A stretch of DNA of 64,000 nucleotides from Mycobacterium sp. E1747 (GTDB lineage: Bacteria > Actinomycetota > Actinomycetes > Mycobacteriales > Mycobacteriaceae): contig NZ_LZJI01000232.1 in NCBI RefSeq assembly GCF_001667775.1, forward strand, positions 1-64,000, in the 5' to 3' direction. Below are positions 35,437 through 44,197 of the stretch, piece by piece (the stretch's first letter is position 1; each line of letters begins with the position of its first letter). The position numbers and the translations under genes are program-made. The notes beneath the pieces were generated by a model. The model was given only the letters and a program-made list of their open reading frames with translations. It was not told the DNA's origin and did not search any database.

Positions 35437-35790
35437 CTAGATCTCGACCAGGCCGATGTCGACGAACACCGTGCCGCTCAGTCCGTCCGGCGCGGCGATG
35501 AACACCTCGAGGACGGTGTCGGCGAGCAGGTCCTCGACCACGCGTAGGGGGACGTGGACGGCATCTTTGGCACCGATGGGGAAGTAGCGCATCGGGGCGC
35601 CGTCACGCATCGTCACGATGGTGATCAGCTCGTCTGTGCTGTTGCCGCCGCGGAAATAGACCGGCTGGGCGATCGCGCCGGCCGGCACGACGTAGCGCAG
35701 TGATGCGTCGAGCAGTGCGGGCGCATCGTAGCCCTTGCCGTTGAACGTGAAGGCCCCCTGTAGGAATCGGGGCGTGCTCTCGTCACCCAT
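35437..35790 (-). CDS. 117-aa protein of unknown function inside the nitrate assimilation operon
   Basis: A small beta-rich soluble protein without Cys, signal peptide or membrane helix. Segments such as LRYVVPAGAIAQPVYFRGGN, MRYFPIGAKDAVHVPLRV and TVFVDIGLVEI suggest a small barrel. Its ATG at 35790 lies inside the last codons of narB (eight-base overlap), and nirB starts 18 bp after its stop, so it is fixed between nitrate and nitrite reductase. This points to a role with NarB, for instance as subunit, Mo-cofactor chaperone or link to an electron donor, but nothing in its sequence proves it. I recognise no family. Confidence 0.8.
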   Translation of the reverse strand: MGDESTPRFLQGAFTFNGKGYDAPALLDASLRYVVPAGAIAQPVYFRGGNSTDELITIVTMRDGAPMRYFPIGAKDAVHVPLRVVEDLLADTVLEVFIAAPDGLSGTVFVDIGLVEI

Positions 35791-37906
35791 GCGGGTAATC
35801 TCCCTCCTTTGAAGTGCCCGGATTGACCGGAGTCGCGACCGCGGATACCGCGACCGCACAAACCTTGAACGACGGCATCCGTGACGTTTGGTCCAACGCG
35901 GGATTGGTCAGCCGGTTGATGCACGACGCGCCGCCCCAGTGGAACGGCGCGAAGACGGTGTCGGGCCGGATGCCGCTGTCCAGGCGGGCCGTCATCACGA
36001 CCTCGCCCCGGCGAGTGGCCAGGCGGACCTGGTCGCCGTCGCCGACTCCGACGCGCTGGGCCAGCGTGGGGTGCAGCTCGGCCACCGGGTCCGATGCGCC
36101 CTCGGAAAGCTTTGCGACCCTGCGAGTTTGGGTGCCGGATTGGTAGTGCCGCAACACCCGGCCGGTTGTGAGGTAGTACGGGTATTGATCGTCGGGCAAT
36201 TCGGCGGCGGCGCGGTGTTCGGTGGCGTGGAAGTGTGCCCGCCGGTCGGGCGTCGGAAAGTCCTCCACGAACAGTCGCGGGGTGTCGGGGTACATCGCGG
36301 ACGGACACGGCCAGAACACCCCGTCGGCGGCGGCAATTCGCTCGTAACTAATTCCGCGGTAGTCGGCCTTCCCACCCTGGCTCGCCCGAGACAGCTCCTC
36401 GAACACCTCCTGCGGCTCGGCCGAAAAGCCCTGTGCACCTAAGCGCTTGGCGAGATCAGCCATCACGTCAAGATCTGAGCGCACGTCGCCGGGCGGCGCG
36501 ACAGCCGCGCGGCGCAGGATCACGCGGCCCTCCAGGTTGGTCATGGTGCCCGACTCCTCGGCCCATTGCGTGGTGGGCAGTACCACATCTGCGAGGGCGG
36601 CGGTCTCGGAGAGGAAGATGTCGGACACCACAAGGAAGTCGAGGTCCTTCAACTTGTCGCCCACGTGCAATGCGTTTGGAGCCGACACCGCGATATTGGA
36701 CGCCAGCACCCACAGCGCGCGCACCCCGCCGGCCGACCCGATAGCGCTGAGCATCTCGTACGCCGACCGGCCCGACGACGGAAGGTCGGCCGGGTTGATG
36801 CCCCATATCCGTGCCACGTGGCTCCGAGCGATCGGGTCGTCGAGTCTGCGATATCCCGGTAGCTGGTCACATTTCTGCCCGTGTTCGCGACCGCCCTGCC
36901 CGTTGCCCTGGCCAGTGATGGTCGCGAAGCCGCTGTAGGGGCGCCCCGGCAGCCCCAACGCCAGCGCGAGGTTGATGAAGGCCTGCACCGTGTCGGTGCC
37001 GGTGCTGTGTTGCTCGGCACCGCGGGCGGTCAGGATCATCGCTCGATCGGCCTTGGCGAGCATGCGGGCCGCGGTAACGATGTCGTTCTCGGGTACACCG
37101 GTGATCCGTTCCACCCGGTCCGGCCAGTAGAGGCGGACCGCCCTGCGCACCGCCTCGAATCCCGCGGTGCGCTCATTGACATATCGCTCGTCGATAAGGC
37201 CTTCGCGGGCAATCACATTCAGCATGCCGTTGGCCAGGGCGAGGTCGGTGCCGGGGACCGGTTGAAGGTGCAGGTCGGCGCGTGCGGCGGTCGCGGTGCG
37301 CCGCGGGTCGACGACGATGTGCTTGGCACCGCTGGCCCGTCCCTCGTCGAAGAACTGCATCGCCGGGGGCATCGTCTCGGCGGGGTTGCTGCCGACCAAC
37401 AGAATCACTTCCGCCTGCGCGATATCGGCCAGCGGGAACGGCAGCCCTCGGTCGATACCGAACGAGCGGTTTGTCGCCGCGGCCGCCGACGACATGCAGA
37501 ACCGGCCGTTGTAGTCGATCGCCGAAGTTCGCAGCGCAATCCTCGCGAATTTGCCTAACTGGTAAGCCTTTTCGTTGGTCAATCCCCCGCCGCCGAAGCA
37601 GCCCACAGCGTCCGGTCCGTGGTCGCGCTGCGCCCGCTGGAACGCCGCCACAACCCGTTCCAAGGCCTCGTTCCACGTCGCCGGTCGCAGCGGTGAGCCG
37701 CGTCCGTCGCGGACCTGCGGGCCGGTCAGCCGTTCCGGATGTCCCAGCAGGTCAGCCGCGGTCCAGCCCTTGGCGCACAGCCCGCCACGGTTGGTGGGGA
37801 ACTCGCCTTGGGGAGCGAGTTCGATACGACTCCCCGAAACGTCGAGCGTGATACCGCATTGCAATGAGCAATACGGGCAATGGGTTTTCGTCGGCGCCGG
37901 CGCCAT
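35783..37906 (-). CDS. narB: Assimilatory nitrate reductase, molybdopterin oxidoreductase
   Basis: A 707-aa Mo-bis-MGD enzyme of the NarB/NasA class reducing nitrate to nitrite in the cytoplasm. The [4Fe-4S] ligands are C10, C13, C17 and C44 in HCPYCSLQC and GLCAKGW. The Mo ligand is C137 in GRFCMSSAAAA. GNGQGGREHGQKCDQLPGYR is the family's cofactor-binding block. There is no C-terminal BFD-type extension or reductase domain, so the electron donor is separate. ATG at 37906 starts right before the Fe-S motif, with no Tat signal. The symbol follows the cyanobacterial name; nasC/nasN are alternatives. Confidence 0.93.
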   Translation of the reverse strand: MAPAPTKTHCPYCSLQCGITLDVSGSRIELAPQGEFPTNRGGLCAKGWTAADLLGHPERLTGPQVRDGRGSPLRPATWNEALERVVAAFQRAQRDHGPDAVGCFGGGGLTNEKAYQLGKFARIALRTSAIDYNGRFCMSSAAAATNRSFGIDRGLPFPLADIAQAEVILLVGSNPAETMPPAMQFFDEGRASGAKHIVVDPRRTATAARADLHLQPVPGTDLALANGMLNVIAREGLIDERYVNERTAGFEAVRRAVRLYWPDRVERITGVPENDIVTAARMLAKADRAMILTARGAEQHSTGTDTVQAFINLALALGLPGRPYSGFATITGQGNGQGGREHGQKCDQLPGYRRLDDPIARSHVARIWGINPADLPSSGRSAYEMLSAIGSAGGVRALWVLASNIAVSAPNALHVGDKLKDLDFLVVSDIFLSETAALADVVLPTTQWAEESGTMTNLEGRVILRRAAVAPPGDVRSDLDVMADLAKRLGAQGFSAEPQEVFEELSRASQGGKADYRGISYERIAAADGVFWPCPSAMYPDTPRLFVEDFPTPDRRAHFHATEHRAAAELPDDQYPYYLTTGRVLRHYQSGTQTRRVAKLSEGASDPVAELHPTLAQRVGVGDGDQVRLATRRGEVVMTARLDSGIRPDTVFAPFHWGGASCINRLTNPALDQTSRMPSFKVCAVAVSAVATPVNPGTSKEGDYPHG

Positions 37907-38032
37907 CGTCGGTCACCGCTCAGCTGATGGGCCGGCGCGCATTCGGCCGGCCTCGTTCAATCGTCCTCCCATGTCGCCTCCCGATCGGCTCTTCGGTTCC
38001 GAAGCTACGTGCGGCGCGTTTCAGGGGTATTT

Positions 38033-38049
38033 CCGCGGATTGTCCGCGG
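38033..38049. promoter_or_regulatory. Inverted repeat upstream of the nitrate operon
   Basis: CCGCGGA-TTG-TCCGCGG is a perfect palindrome 127 bp before narB, between narB and the broken hydrolase gene. It could bind the regulator of nitrate assimilation (NnaR or GlnR are candidates in mycobacteria). A GAAAC half-site of GlnR type lies nearby on the minus strand. It might instead help end transcription from the other side. Role is inferred. Confidence 0.4.
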
Positions 38050-38074
38050 GACTACCGGGGCCTCACCGCGGTGG

Positions 38075-38786
38075 TCAGAGCAAGAAATCGTGCAGCAGGT
38101 TGTTGACGCGGGCGGGGTCTTCCAGCGCCGCGAGGTGCGCGATGCCGTCGAGCACCCGAAACGACGCGTCGGGGATCGACTCCGCCATGGCCCGTGTCTG
38201 CGCGACGGGGAAGGTGGCGTCCTCGGCGCCGGCGACCACCAGGACCGGGGCCGAGATCGTTCGCAGCAGCGCGTGCGGGTCGGGCCGGGCGGGGACCACG
38301 CTGCGGACCGCCCAGCGGGCCGAATCGATGTTGACCGCCCGCAGGCTGGCGCGCACGGCCTCGACGACGTCCGGCCGCGTGCGCAGCGTTGTCGGGCCGA
38401 GGAATGCGCGCAGGGCCGACCGCGTCAGCGGGGGCCGGGATGCCGGGCCGCGAACGTCGCGCCGATCGTGCCGCCCCACGAATTCCCGACGAAGTGGGCC
38501 TTGTCGATGCCGAGCCCGTCCAGCACGTCGACGACGCAGCGGGCGCAGTCGGTGAACGTGAAGCCGAGCGCAGCGGCTCGCTGCCGCCGTGACCGGGTGG
38601 ATCGATCAGCACCAGGCGGTGGCTGGCACCGAGCCTCGCGGCCTGGCCGGCCCACAGGTCCCCGGTCGTCAGCAGGCTGGGCCACAGCAGCACCGCGGGG
38701 CCGGTGCCCGGGCTGACCTGCACGCGGATCCTGCCAAGCGCGGTGTCGACCAACCGCGCGGCGAGCCGCTGGGCGTTCCCGCTCAC
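38075..38786 (-). pseudogene. Broken alpha/beta hydrolase
   Basis: Three frames each hold one third of an alpha/beta hydrolase. The first, from GTG at 38786, gives LLWPSLLTTGDLW and LIDPPGHGGSEPLR. The second gives CVVDVLDGLGIDKAHFVGNSWGGTIGA-type nucleophile-elbow sequence (GNSWGG). The third gives TRSALRAFLGPTTLR and ends with GIAHLAALEDPARV at 38075. Breaks lie near 38566 (one base lost) and 38435. About 40 codons that homologs carry after the elbow seem missing, so a deletion is likely besides the frameshift. The start overlaps the amidohydrolase stop as GTGA, showing former operon membership. Confidence 0.72.
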
Positions 38787-40087
38787 ATCGAGAAGTAGAC
38801 GAGTTCGCCGCCGATGATGGTGGCGGCCACCATGCCGGCGTCCAGCTCGGCCAGCGCGGTCGCCGGTGGCTCGCTCAACACACAGAGGTCCGCGGGTTCC
38901 CCGACCGCCACGGTACGCGGCCGGCCCGGCCGGTCCGGCCGGCCGAGAAACATCGTCAAAGCCTCTCGAGCGGAAACACATTCGTTCGCGTTCAGCACGG
39001 CACCGCTGGGGGTGGTGCGGTAGACGGCGGCGCGCATCGCCGTCCAGGGGTCGCCGTGGCCGAATGGCATGTCGGTGGACAGGGCCACCGGGACCGTCGC
39101 CTCCAGCAGGGAGGCGACCCGCCACAGCTGCGGATGCTCGGCCGCGGGGACGTCGGCGAGGTAGTGATCGCCCCGCTCGGCGACGAGGTTGGGTTGCGTC
39201 ACCACCGTGACACCCAGCTCGGCGAGGTCGGCCACGTTGTCGGGTGGCACGACGGCGGCGTGCTCAATGCGGTCGTGTGGGTGACTGCCGGCCGCCCGCA
39301 GGCCGGCGATGGCGACCACCAGTTGCGGCGCGGTCACGCAATGCACGGCGACGGGCCTTCCCGCGCCGTGGTGGCCGGCGATCCAGTCCGTCAGGGCATC
39401 CAGGTCGAGGCGGTCGTCGTGCAGGATGATCTTGCCGGGGGCCAGGAAACTCGGCCGCGGCCGGAACTCGCCGTGCCGGTGCGCCACCACGAGTGACGCC
39501 AGGTCGTCGGCGTCGAGGTCGGGGGTGGCGTCGGTGACGCCGGTGACGCCGGTCGCGGTGATTCGCCGGCTCAGCTCCGCCAGGTCGCTTTCGCGCCGCT
39601 GCAGCAGGTCCGACCAGCCGTGGTCGGCGCTGCGCAGGCGCCCGTCGGGATGTTCGGAAAGCCCGATCCGGCCCAGCGCCTCGGAGTTGAGGATCCACAG
39701 CACACCGCTGCGGTGTTGGATGCGCACCGGGACGCTGCGCACGACGGCGTCCAGCGCGTCCCGGTCCAGATCGCCGGCGACCGACTCGTGGTACCCGATG
39801 GCACGAATCCAACCGTCGGGGCCCGGCGTCGCGTTCGACAGCAGTTGCGTCAGTTCGGCTTTGGTGCTGACACCGGGCGGCCCGACGAAGAACGAATCCA
39901 ACGCCGAGGCGGCCGAGCGCACGTGCACGTGGTGGTCGTGCAGGCCGGGCAGGACGGTGCCCCCGCCGGCGTAGAGCACGCCCTCGCCACTCTCGGCGAC
40001 CAGGCCGTCGCCGATTTCGTCGATCTGGTCGCCGAGCCGGATATCGGTGGTCGTCCCGTCCAGCAGCGTCGCGCGCCGAATCAGCAT
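38783..40087 (-). CDS. Amidohydrolase of the YtcJ-like group
   Basis: A 434-aa metal-dependent amidohydrolase (amidohydrolase-3 family). The metal-binding HxH lies in GLHDHHVHVRS near residues 48-58, a further His pair lies in AVHCVTAP and RIEHAAV, and the late Asp is in LSTDMPFGHG. Typical substrates are N-acyl or cyclic amides; the real one is unknown. ATG at 40087 is preferred over a TTG three codons upstream because AAAGGAG is well placed. It overlaps the CaiB-like gene by seven bases and the broken hydrolase by four, so it sits in a tight operon. Confidence 0.82.
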   Translation of the reverse strand: MLIRRATLLDGTTTDIRLGDQIDEIGDGLVAESGEGVLYAGGGTVLPGLHDHHVHVRSAASALDSFFVGPPGVSTKAELTQLLSNATPGPDGWIRAIGYHESVAGDLDRDALDAVVRSVPVRIQHRSGVLWILNSEALGRIGLSEHPDGRLRSADHGWSDLLQRRESDLAELSRRITATGVTGVTDATPDLDADDLASLVVAHRHGEFRPRPSFLAPGKIILHDDRLDLDALTDWIAGHHGAGRPVAVHCVTAPQLVVAIAGLRAAGSHPHDRIEHAAVVPPDNVADLAELGVTVVTQPNLVAERGDHYLADVPAAEHPQLWRVASLLEATVPVALSTDMPFGHGDPWTAMRAAVYRTTPSGAVLNANECVSAREALTMFLGRPDRPGRPRTVAVGEPADLCVLSEPPATALAELDAGMVAATIIGGELVYFSM

Positions 40088-41271
40088 CGCCGGCAACTCC
40101 TTTCGGCCGCCATCCGGCGCACGGCCTCGTTGTCGGCGCCCAGCGGTGCCGCCGGGCGCCCCGCCGGCGGAACCCGCGGAGGCGGCGCAGGCCGGTTCGA
40201 CACCGACGCTTGCGTCGGCAGCACCGCATAGCCGGCGGCGACCGCCGCCATCGAAACTTCGATGAGTTCGCCACCACCGCGGCTTAGCGAATCGGCGACC
40301 ACCCGCGTCGCCTCCAGCCCCGTCAGCGGATCGGCGATGGCATCGGCGCAGAACACCGGTCCGTCGGCGCCGACGCCGACCAGGCCGCCGGCCACCGCGG
40401 CGTCATCACCGAACGCCGGCCTGGTGTCGGCATAGCCTTTGATGCGCAACCAGATTCGCCCCTCCCCCGGCTCGATGTCGTCCGGCCCGAGCCGGCGCCG
40501 CACCAGCGCCGCGGGTCGCGAGCCCTCGATGACGATGTCGGCGACTGTGAGCAGCTCGCGCAACTCGTCGGCGTGCGTGTCGAAATCGACGCAATACGAA
40601 AGCTTTCCACCGTTCACCCAATCGAAGAACGCCCGGTTGCCGGCGCGGGTGCCGTCCGGGCGGCGCGGGCTCTCGACTTTGACGACCCTCGCCCCGGCCA
40701 GGGCCAGCAACTGCCCGCAGAGCGGGCCGGCCCACATCGAGGACAGGTCGGCGATCAGCAGGCCACCGACGTCGCGCACCGGCCCGCGGGCGCCCCTCGG
40801 CCGGATTAGCGGCGCTGCGGCCGCGGCCTCGCCCAGGGCCGCCGCCGGGATGTCGAGCAGGGCCGCGCGCTCGACGACCACCGAGCGCGGACGCGTTGTC
40901 GCCCAACGCTGCAACGCCGGCCAAGGGTCCGCCCCCACGCCATCGGCCTGCACGAGCGCGGGGACGGCGGCGACGTCGTCGGGGCGCGACAGCGTGACCG
41001 CGCACCAACCGTCGGCGGCCGCCAGCAACCGGGTTGCGCCCCCGGCGGAGACCCGGCCGCCGCGGGTCAGGCCCAGCAGTGCGGCCCGCCCGGCGAGCAG
41101 GTCGGCGGCGTCGATCGCGACGCCCAATCGCTCGCCGACGGCGGTGGCCACCCGCTGGGCATGCGAGAGCACGTTCGCCCGGGAGAAGTCGGGCGGCCCG
41201 TCCGGCAGGCCGGTCAGGTAAGCCAGCCCGCTGCTCCCCCACGTCGACGTCGCCGCGCTCACGTCTGCCAT
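40081..41271 (-). CDS. Family III CoA-transferase (CaiB/BaiF-like)
   Basis: A 396-aa protein of the formyl-CoA transferase/CaiB family, moving CoA between carboxylic acids. The signature is in LLIADLSSMWAGPLCGQLL followed by GARVVKVES (about residues 168-203), with NGGKLSYCVDF after it. The N-terminal half is less conserved than usual. It lies 16 bp after the MaoC-like gene and overlaps the amidohydrolase gene. The neighbours suggest breakdown of a specific acid through a CoA thioester, ester or amide route. Substrate cannot be deduced. Confidence 0.8.
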   Translation of the reverse strand: MADVSAATSTWGSSGLAYLTGLPDGPPDFSRANVLSHAQRVATAVGERLGVAIDAADLLAGRAALLGLTRGGRVSAGGATRLLAAADGWCAVTLSRPDDVAAVPALVQADGVGADPWPALQRWATTRPRSVVVERAALLDIPAAALGEAAAAAPLIRPRGARGPVRDVGGLLIADLSSMWAGPLCGQLLALAGARVVKVESPRRPDGTRAGNRAFFDWVNGGKLSYCVDFDTHADELRELLTVADIVIEGSRPAALVRRRLGPDDIEPGEGRIWLRIKGYADTRPAFGDDAAVAGGLVGVGADGPVFCADAIADPLTGLEATRVVADSLSRGGGELIEVSMAAVAAGYAVLPTQASVSNRPAPPPRVPPAGRPAAPLGADNEAVRRMAAERSCRRC

Positions 41272-41287
41272 TGTGCGCGTGGCGGTC

Positions 41288-42301
41288 TTAGAACTGGAGC
41301 GCGCTGAATCGCCAGTCCAGCACCGCACGGTCCGGCTCGCCCGCGGCGTCGCTCACGGCGTAGACCAGCGACCGCAGCCGCAACACGCCGCCCTGCCGGG
41401 TCGGCTCGGCGGACTCGACGTGCAACTCGCTGTAGACGGTGTCGCCCTCATGGACGGGACCGGTGTGATCGCAGGATTCCCAGCCGAGCACCGTCACCAG
41501 GTTGGGCAGCATCCGGCTCGCCTGCGCCAGCGCCAGCCCGATGGTATGGCCGCCATACACCAGCCGGCGCCCGCCGACGCGCGAATCATGGTGGGTGGCA
41601 GCGATATTCAGGGTGAGCCGGGCGAGCTCCGGCGCGCTGCTGACCACGTCGCCGGTGCTATGCAGCACCGCGCCGGCCAGGCCCGGGTCGAAGTGCGGTC
41701 CGGGCACCGCGGTCCGAAACGCCTCGCCGTCCCAATCCGCGGTCGGGTCGACCGGGCCGGGCGCGTCGGCCCCGATGGCGGACAGGTCGTCGTGCGGCGC
41801 CTCGTCGGGCCGCCAGTCCGGGCCGGCGGGCAGCATGCCGCATCGGTAGAAGTCCAGCACCAGCCGTTCGTCCTGGTCGACGGTGGTCATCCGCAGCGCC
41901 GCCAGCCCCGTCGGCGCACGGCCCGGCTTGGGTGAGTTCGCCCGCAGTCCAACCACTTCCGTGCGGGTGTGCAGGGAGTCCCCGATGACCGGGAACCGGT
42001 GGAACGTGAGCCCACGGTAGAACAGGTTGGCCTTGACGCGCTGGGTGGCCAGCGTCGACTGCCCGATCGCCACATCGCAGACCAGCGCCGGATGCGCCAG
42101 CGGGCCGGCCAGGCCGGTGACGGCGGCGCACAGGCCGGCGTCTAAGGCGAGCCGCAGCCGATCCCCCACGATCGCCTGGTGCGCTGCGGCCAATCCCGAG
42201 GACAGCGTGATCGCCGGCGCCCAGTCGAAGACCTGACCGACCCAGAGATCGTCGAAGTAAGGTCCGCCGGCGCGGATCTGCGCATACCCGTCACTAGTCA
42301 C
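41288..42301 (-). CDS. MaoC-like double-hotdog protein, Rv0216-like
   Basis: A 337-aa protein with two hotdog domains, related to (R)-specific enoyl-CoA hydratases. Length and sequence fit Rv0216, whose structure I recall as a double hotdog with no confirmed substrate. Segments VFDWAPAITLSSG in the first domain and LVYGGHTIGLALAQASRM in the second mark the fold. It heads the minus-strand operon with the CaiB-like, amidohydrolase and broken hydrolase genes. It is divergent from fadE3 across 133 bp, which holds both promoters. Confidence 0.88.
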   Translation of the reverse strand: MTSDGYAQIRAGGPYFDDLWVGQVFDWAPAITLSSGLAAAHQAIVGDRLRLALDAGLCAAVTGLAGPLAHPALVCDVAIGQSTLATQRVKANLFYRGLTFHRFPVIGDSLHTRTEVVGLRANSPKPGRAPTGLAALRMTTVDQDERLVLDFYRCGMLPAGPDWRPDEAPHDDLSAIGADAPGPVDPTADWDGEAFRTAVPGPHFDPGLAGAVLHSTGDVVSSAPELARLTLNIAATHHDSRVGGRRLVYGGHTIGLALAQASRMLPNLVTVLGWESCDHTGPVHEGDTVYSELHVESAEPTRQGGVLRLRSLVYAVSDAAGEPDRAVLDWRFSALQF

Positions 42302-42420
42302 AACGCCACATGCTGGCAGGCTGTGGCACCGAGGGTCAACGCGGATCAGACCCCAACGTCGGCCTGGTGCTGCGAACGGGCGCGTTTTTGCACGTCAAGT
42401 CGACGTTCGGCACGACTCGA

Positions 42421-42437
42421 TAGGGTACTCGCAAGTG
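42421..42437 (+). promoter_or_regulatory. -10 box giving a probable leaderless fadE3 transcript
   Basis: TAGGGT (42421-42426) fits the TANNNT mycobacterial -10 element and ends eight bases before the GTG at 42435. The transcription start would fall at or beside the start codon. No Shine-Dalgarno is visible, which supports a leaderless mRNA. Confidence 0.45.
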
Positions 42438-43595
42438 AACGACGAAGAAGAGATGCTGGTCGCCACGGTGCGGGCGTTCATCGACCGCGACGTGAAACCG
42501 ACCGTCCGCGAGGTCGAACACGCCAACACCTATCCCGAGGCGTGGATCGAGCAGATGAAGCGGATCGGCATCTACGGCCTGGCGATTCCCGAGGAATACG
42601 GCGGTTCGCCGGTGTCCATGCCCTGCTACGTGCGGGTCACCGAGGAATTGGCGCGCGGCTGGATGAGCCTGGCCGGAGCGATGGGCGGGCACACCGTGGT
42701 GGCCAAGCTGCTGACGCTGTTCGGCACCGAGGAACAGAAGCGGGCCTACCTGCCGGCGATGGCGACCGGCGAGCTGCGGGCCACGATGGCGTTGACGGAA
42801 CCGGGCGGCGGGTCGGACTTGCAGAACATGACGACCACGGCGGTGCCTGTTGGGGGCGCCGACGGCGGGCCCGGCGGCCTGCGCATCAACGGCGCCAAGA
42901 CATGGATCAGCAACGCCCGGCGATCCGATCTGATCGCACTGCTGTGCAAGACCGATCCGGGCGCCACGCCGCGCCATAAGGGCATCTCTATCGTGCTCGT
43001 CCAGCACGGCCCCGGCCTGACGGTGTCACGGGACCTGCCCAAGCTGGGCTACAAAGGCGTCGAATCCTGCGAGCTGTCCTTCGACGACTTCCGGGCGCCG
43101 GAGTCGGCGGTGCTGGGCGGCCGGATGGGCGAAGGCTTTTCGCAGATGATGAAGGGCCTGGAGACGGGCCGTATCCAGGTCGCCGCCCGGGCTCTGGGTG
43201 TGGGCACGGCGGCGCTCGAGGACGCGCTGGCCTACGCGCAGCAGCGGGAGAGCTTCGGGCGGCCGATTTGGAAGCATCAGTCGGTCGGCAACTACCTGGC
43301 CGACATGGCGACCAAGTTGACCGCCGCCCGTCAGCTCACCCGCTACGCCGCCGAGCGGTACGACAGCGGCGAGCGCTGTGACATGGAGGCGGGCATGGCC
43401 AAACTGTTCGCCTCCGAAGTGGCGATGGAGATCGCGCTGAACGCGGTGCGGATTCACGGCGGCTACGGCTACTCCTGCGAATACGACGTGGAGCGCTACT
43501 TCCGCGACGCGCCCCTGATGATCGTCGGCGAGGGCACCAACGAAATTCAGCGCAACGTGATCGCCGCGCAGCTCGTCGCGCGCGGTGGCATCTGA
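42435..43595 (+). CDS. fadE3: Acyl-CoA dehydrogenase FadE3
   Basis: A 386-aa FAD-dependent acyl-CoA dehydrogenase introducing the trans-2 double bond. MALTEPGGGSDLQNM and KTWISNARRSDLI form the FAD-binding beta domain, and the catalytic Glu lies in VGEGTNEIQR near residue 373. IHGGYGYSCEYDVERYFRDA is the normal C-terminal block. It matches Rv0215c in place and type. It is divergent from the MaoC-like operon, so dehydrogenation and hydration steps may be controlled from one intergenic region. Confidence 0.92.
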   Translation: MNDEEEMLVATVRAFIDRDVKPTVREVEHANTYPEAWIEQMKRIGIYGLAIPEEYGGSPVSMPCYVRVTEELARGWMSLAGAMGGHTVVAKLLTLFGTEEQKRAYLPAMATGELRATMALTEPGGGSDLQNMTTTAVPVGGADGGPGGLRINGAKTWISNARRSDLIALLCKTDPGATPRHKGISIVLVQHGPGLTVSRDLPKLGYKGVESCELSFDDFRAPESAVLGGRMGEGFSQMMKGLETGRIQVAARALGVGTAALEDALAYAQQRESFGRPIWKHQSVGNYLADMATKLTAARQLTRYAAERYDSGERCDMEAGMAKLFASEVAMEIALNAVRIHGGYGYSCEYDVERYFRDAPLMIVGEGTNEIQRNVIAAQLVARGGI

Positions 43596-43714
43596 GTAGG
43601 AGACCGAGAATGTGCGGGCCTGACGCCCTGGTGTGCTGTATATTTGCCTGACTTCTGGCACCAGCAAAGCGGCGCGGGAGTAAAAGTTACTGCGACGAAG
43701 GAAAGTCGGCTGCC

Positions 43715-44179
43715 ATGAGTTATCCCCCAGGGCCCTACGAAGGCTCGCCGGAATGGCAGGGTCAGCAGCCGGAATGGCAGGGGCCGCCCCCGGCTGGGCC
43801 GGGGCAGCAGCCGGGTTGGCAGGCGCCGCAACCGGGTTGGCCGGGCCAGCAGCCGGGTTGGCAGGCGCCGCAACCGGGCTGGCCGGGCCAGCAGGAGCCG
43901 GACAACTACCTCGTCTGGGCCATCCTGTGCACCGTGCTGTGCTGTCTGCCGTTCGGGATCGTGTCGATCGTGTACTCCACCAAGGTGTCCGGACTCTGGT
44001 CGCAGGGACGGTACGCCGAGGCGCAGGCCGCCGCCGACAACGCCAAGAAGTGGGCCATCATCGGCGCCGTCGCCGGCGCCGTGTTCGCCGTGGTCATGGT
44101 GATCCTCTACGTGGCCATCGGCGTGATCGCCGTCTCCAACCTGCCGTCGACCACCACCACGACGTATTCCGGCTTCTGA
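43715..44179 (+). CDS. CD225/dispanin-domain membrane protein
   Basis: A 154-aa protein. Residues 1-60 are a Pro/Gln/Trp/Gly-rich cytoplasmic tail with two copies of QQPGWQAPQPGWPG. Then come the CD225 (dispanin) domain with two membrane segments, LVWAILCTVLCCLPFGIVSIVYS and AIIGAVAGAVFAVVMVILYV, joined by a KVSGLWSQGRYAEA loop. This domain is shared with eukaryotic IFITM proteins; bacterial functions are mostly unknown. It follows fadE3 by 119 bp and converges on the crotonase gene. The double Cys at the end of helix one is common in the family. Confidence 0.82.
   Translation: MSYPPGPYEGSPEWQGQQPEWQGPPPAGPGQQPGWQAPQPGWPGQQPGWQAPQPGWPGQQEPDNYLVWAILCTVLCCLPFGIVSIVYSTKVSGLWSQGRYAEAQAAADNAKKWAIIGAVAGAVFAVVMVILYVAIGVIAVSNLPSTTTTTYSGF
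43805..43888 (+). repeat. Tandem 42-bp repeat in the CD225 gene
   Basis: Two 42-bp units (43805-43846 and 43847-43888) are identical except for one base and encode 14-residue Gln/Pro/Gly/Trp units. A partial third unit follows. Copy number could vary among strains by slippage without changing frame. Confidence 0.85.
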
Positions 44180-44197
44180 CAACGTTTTAGCCGCTTG

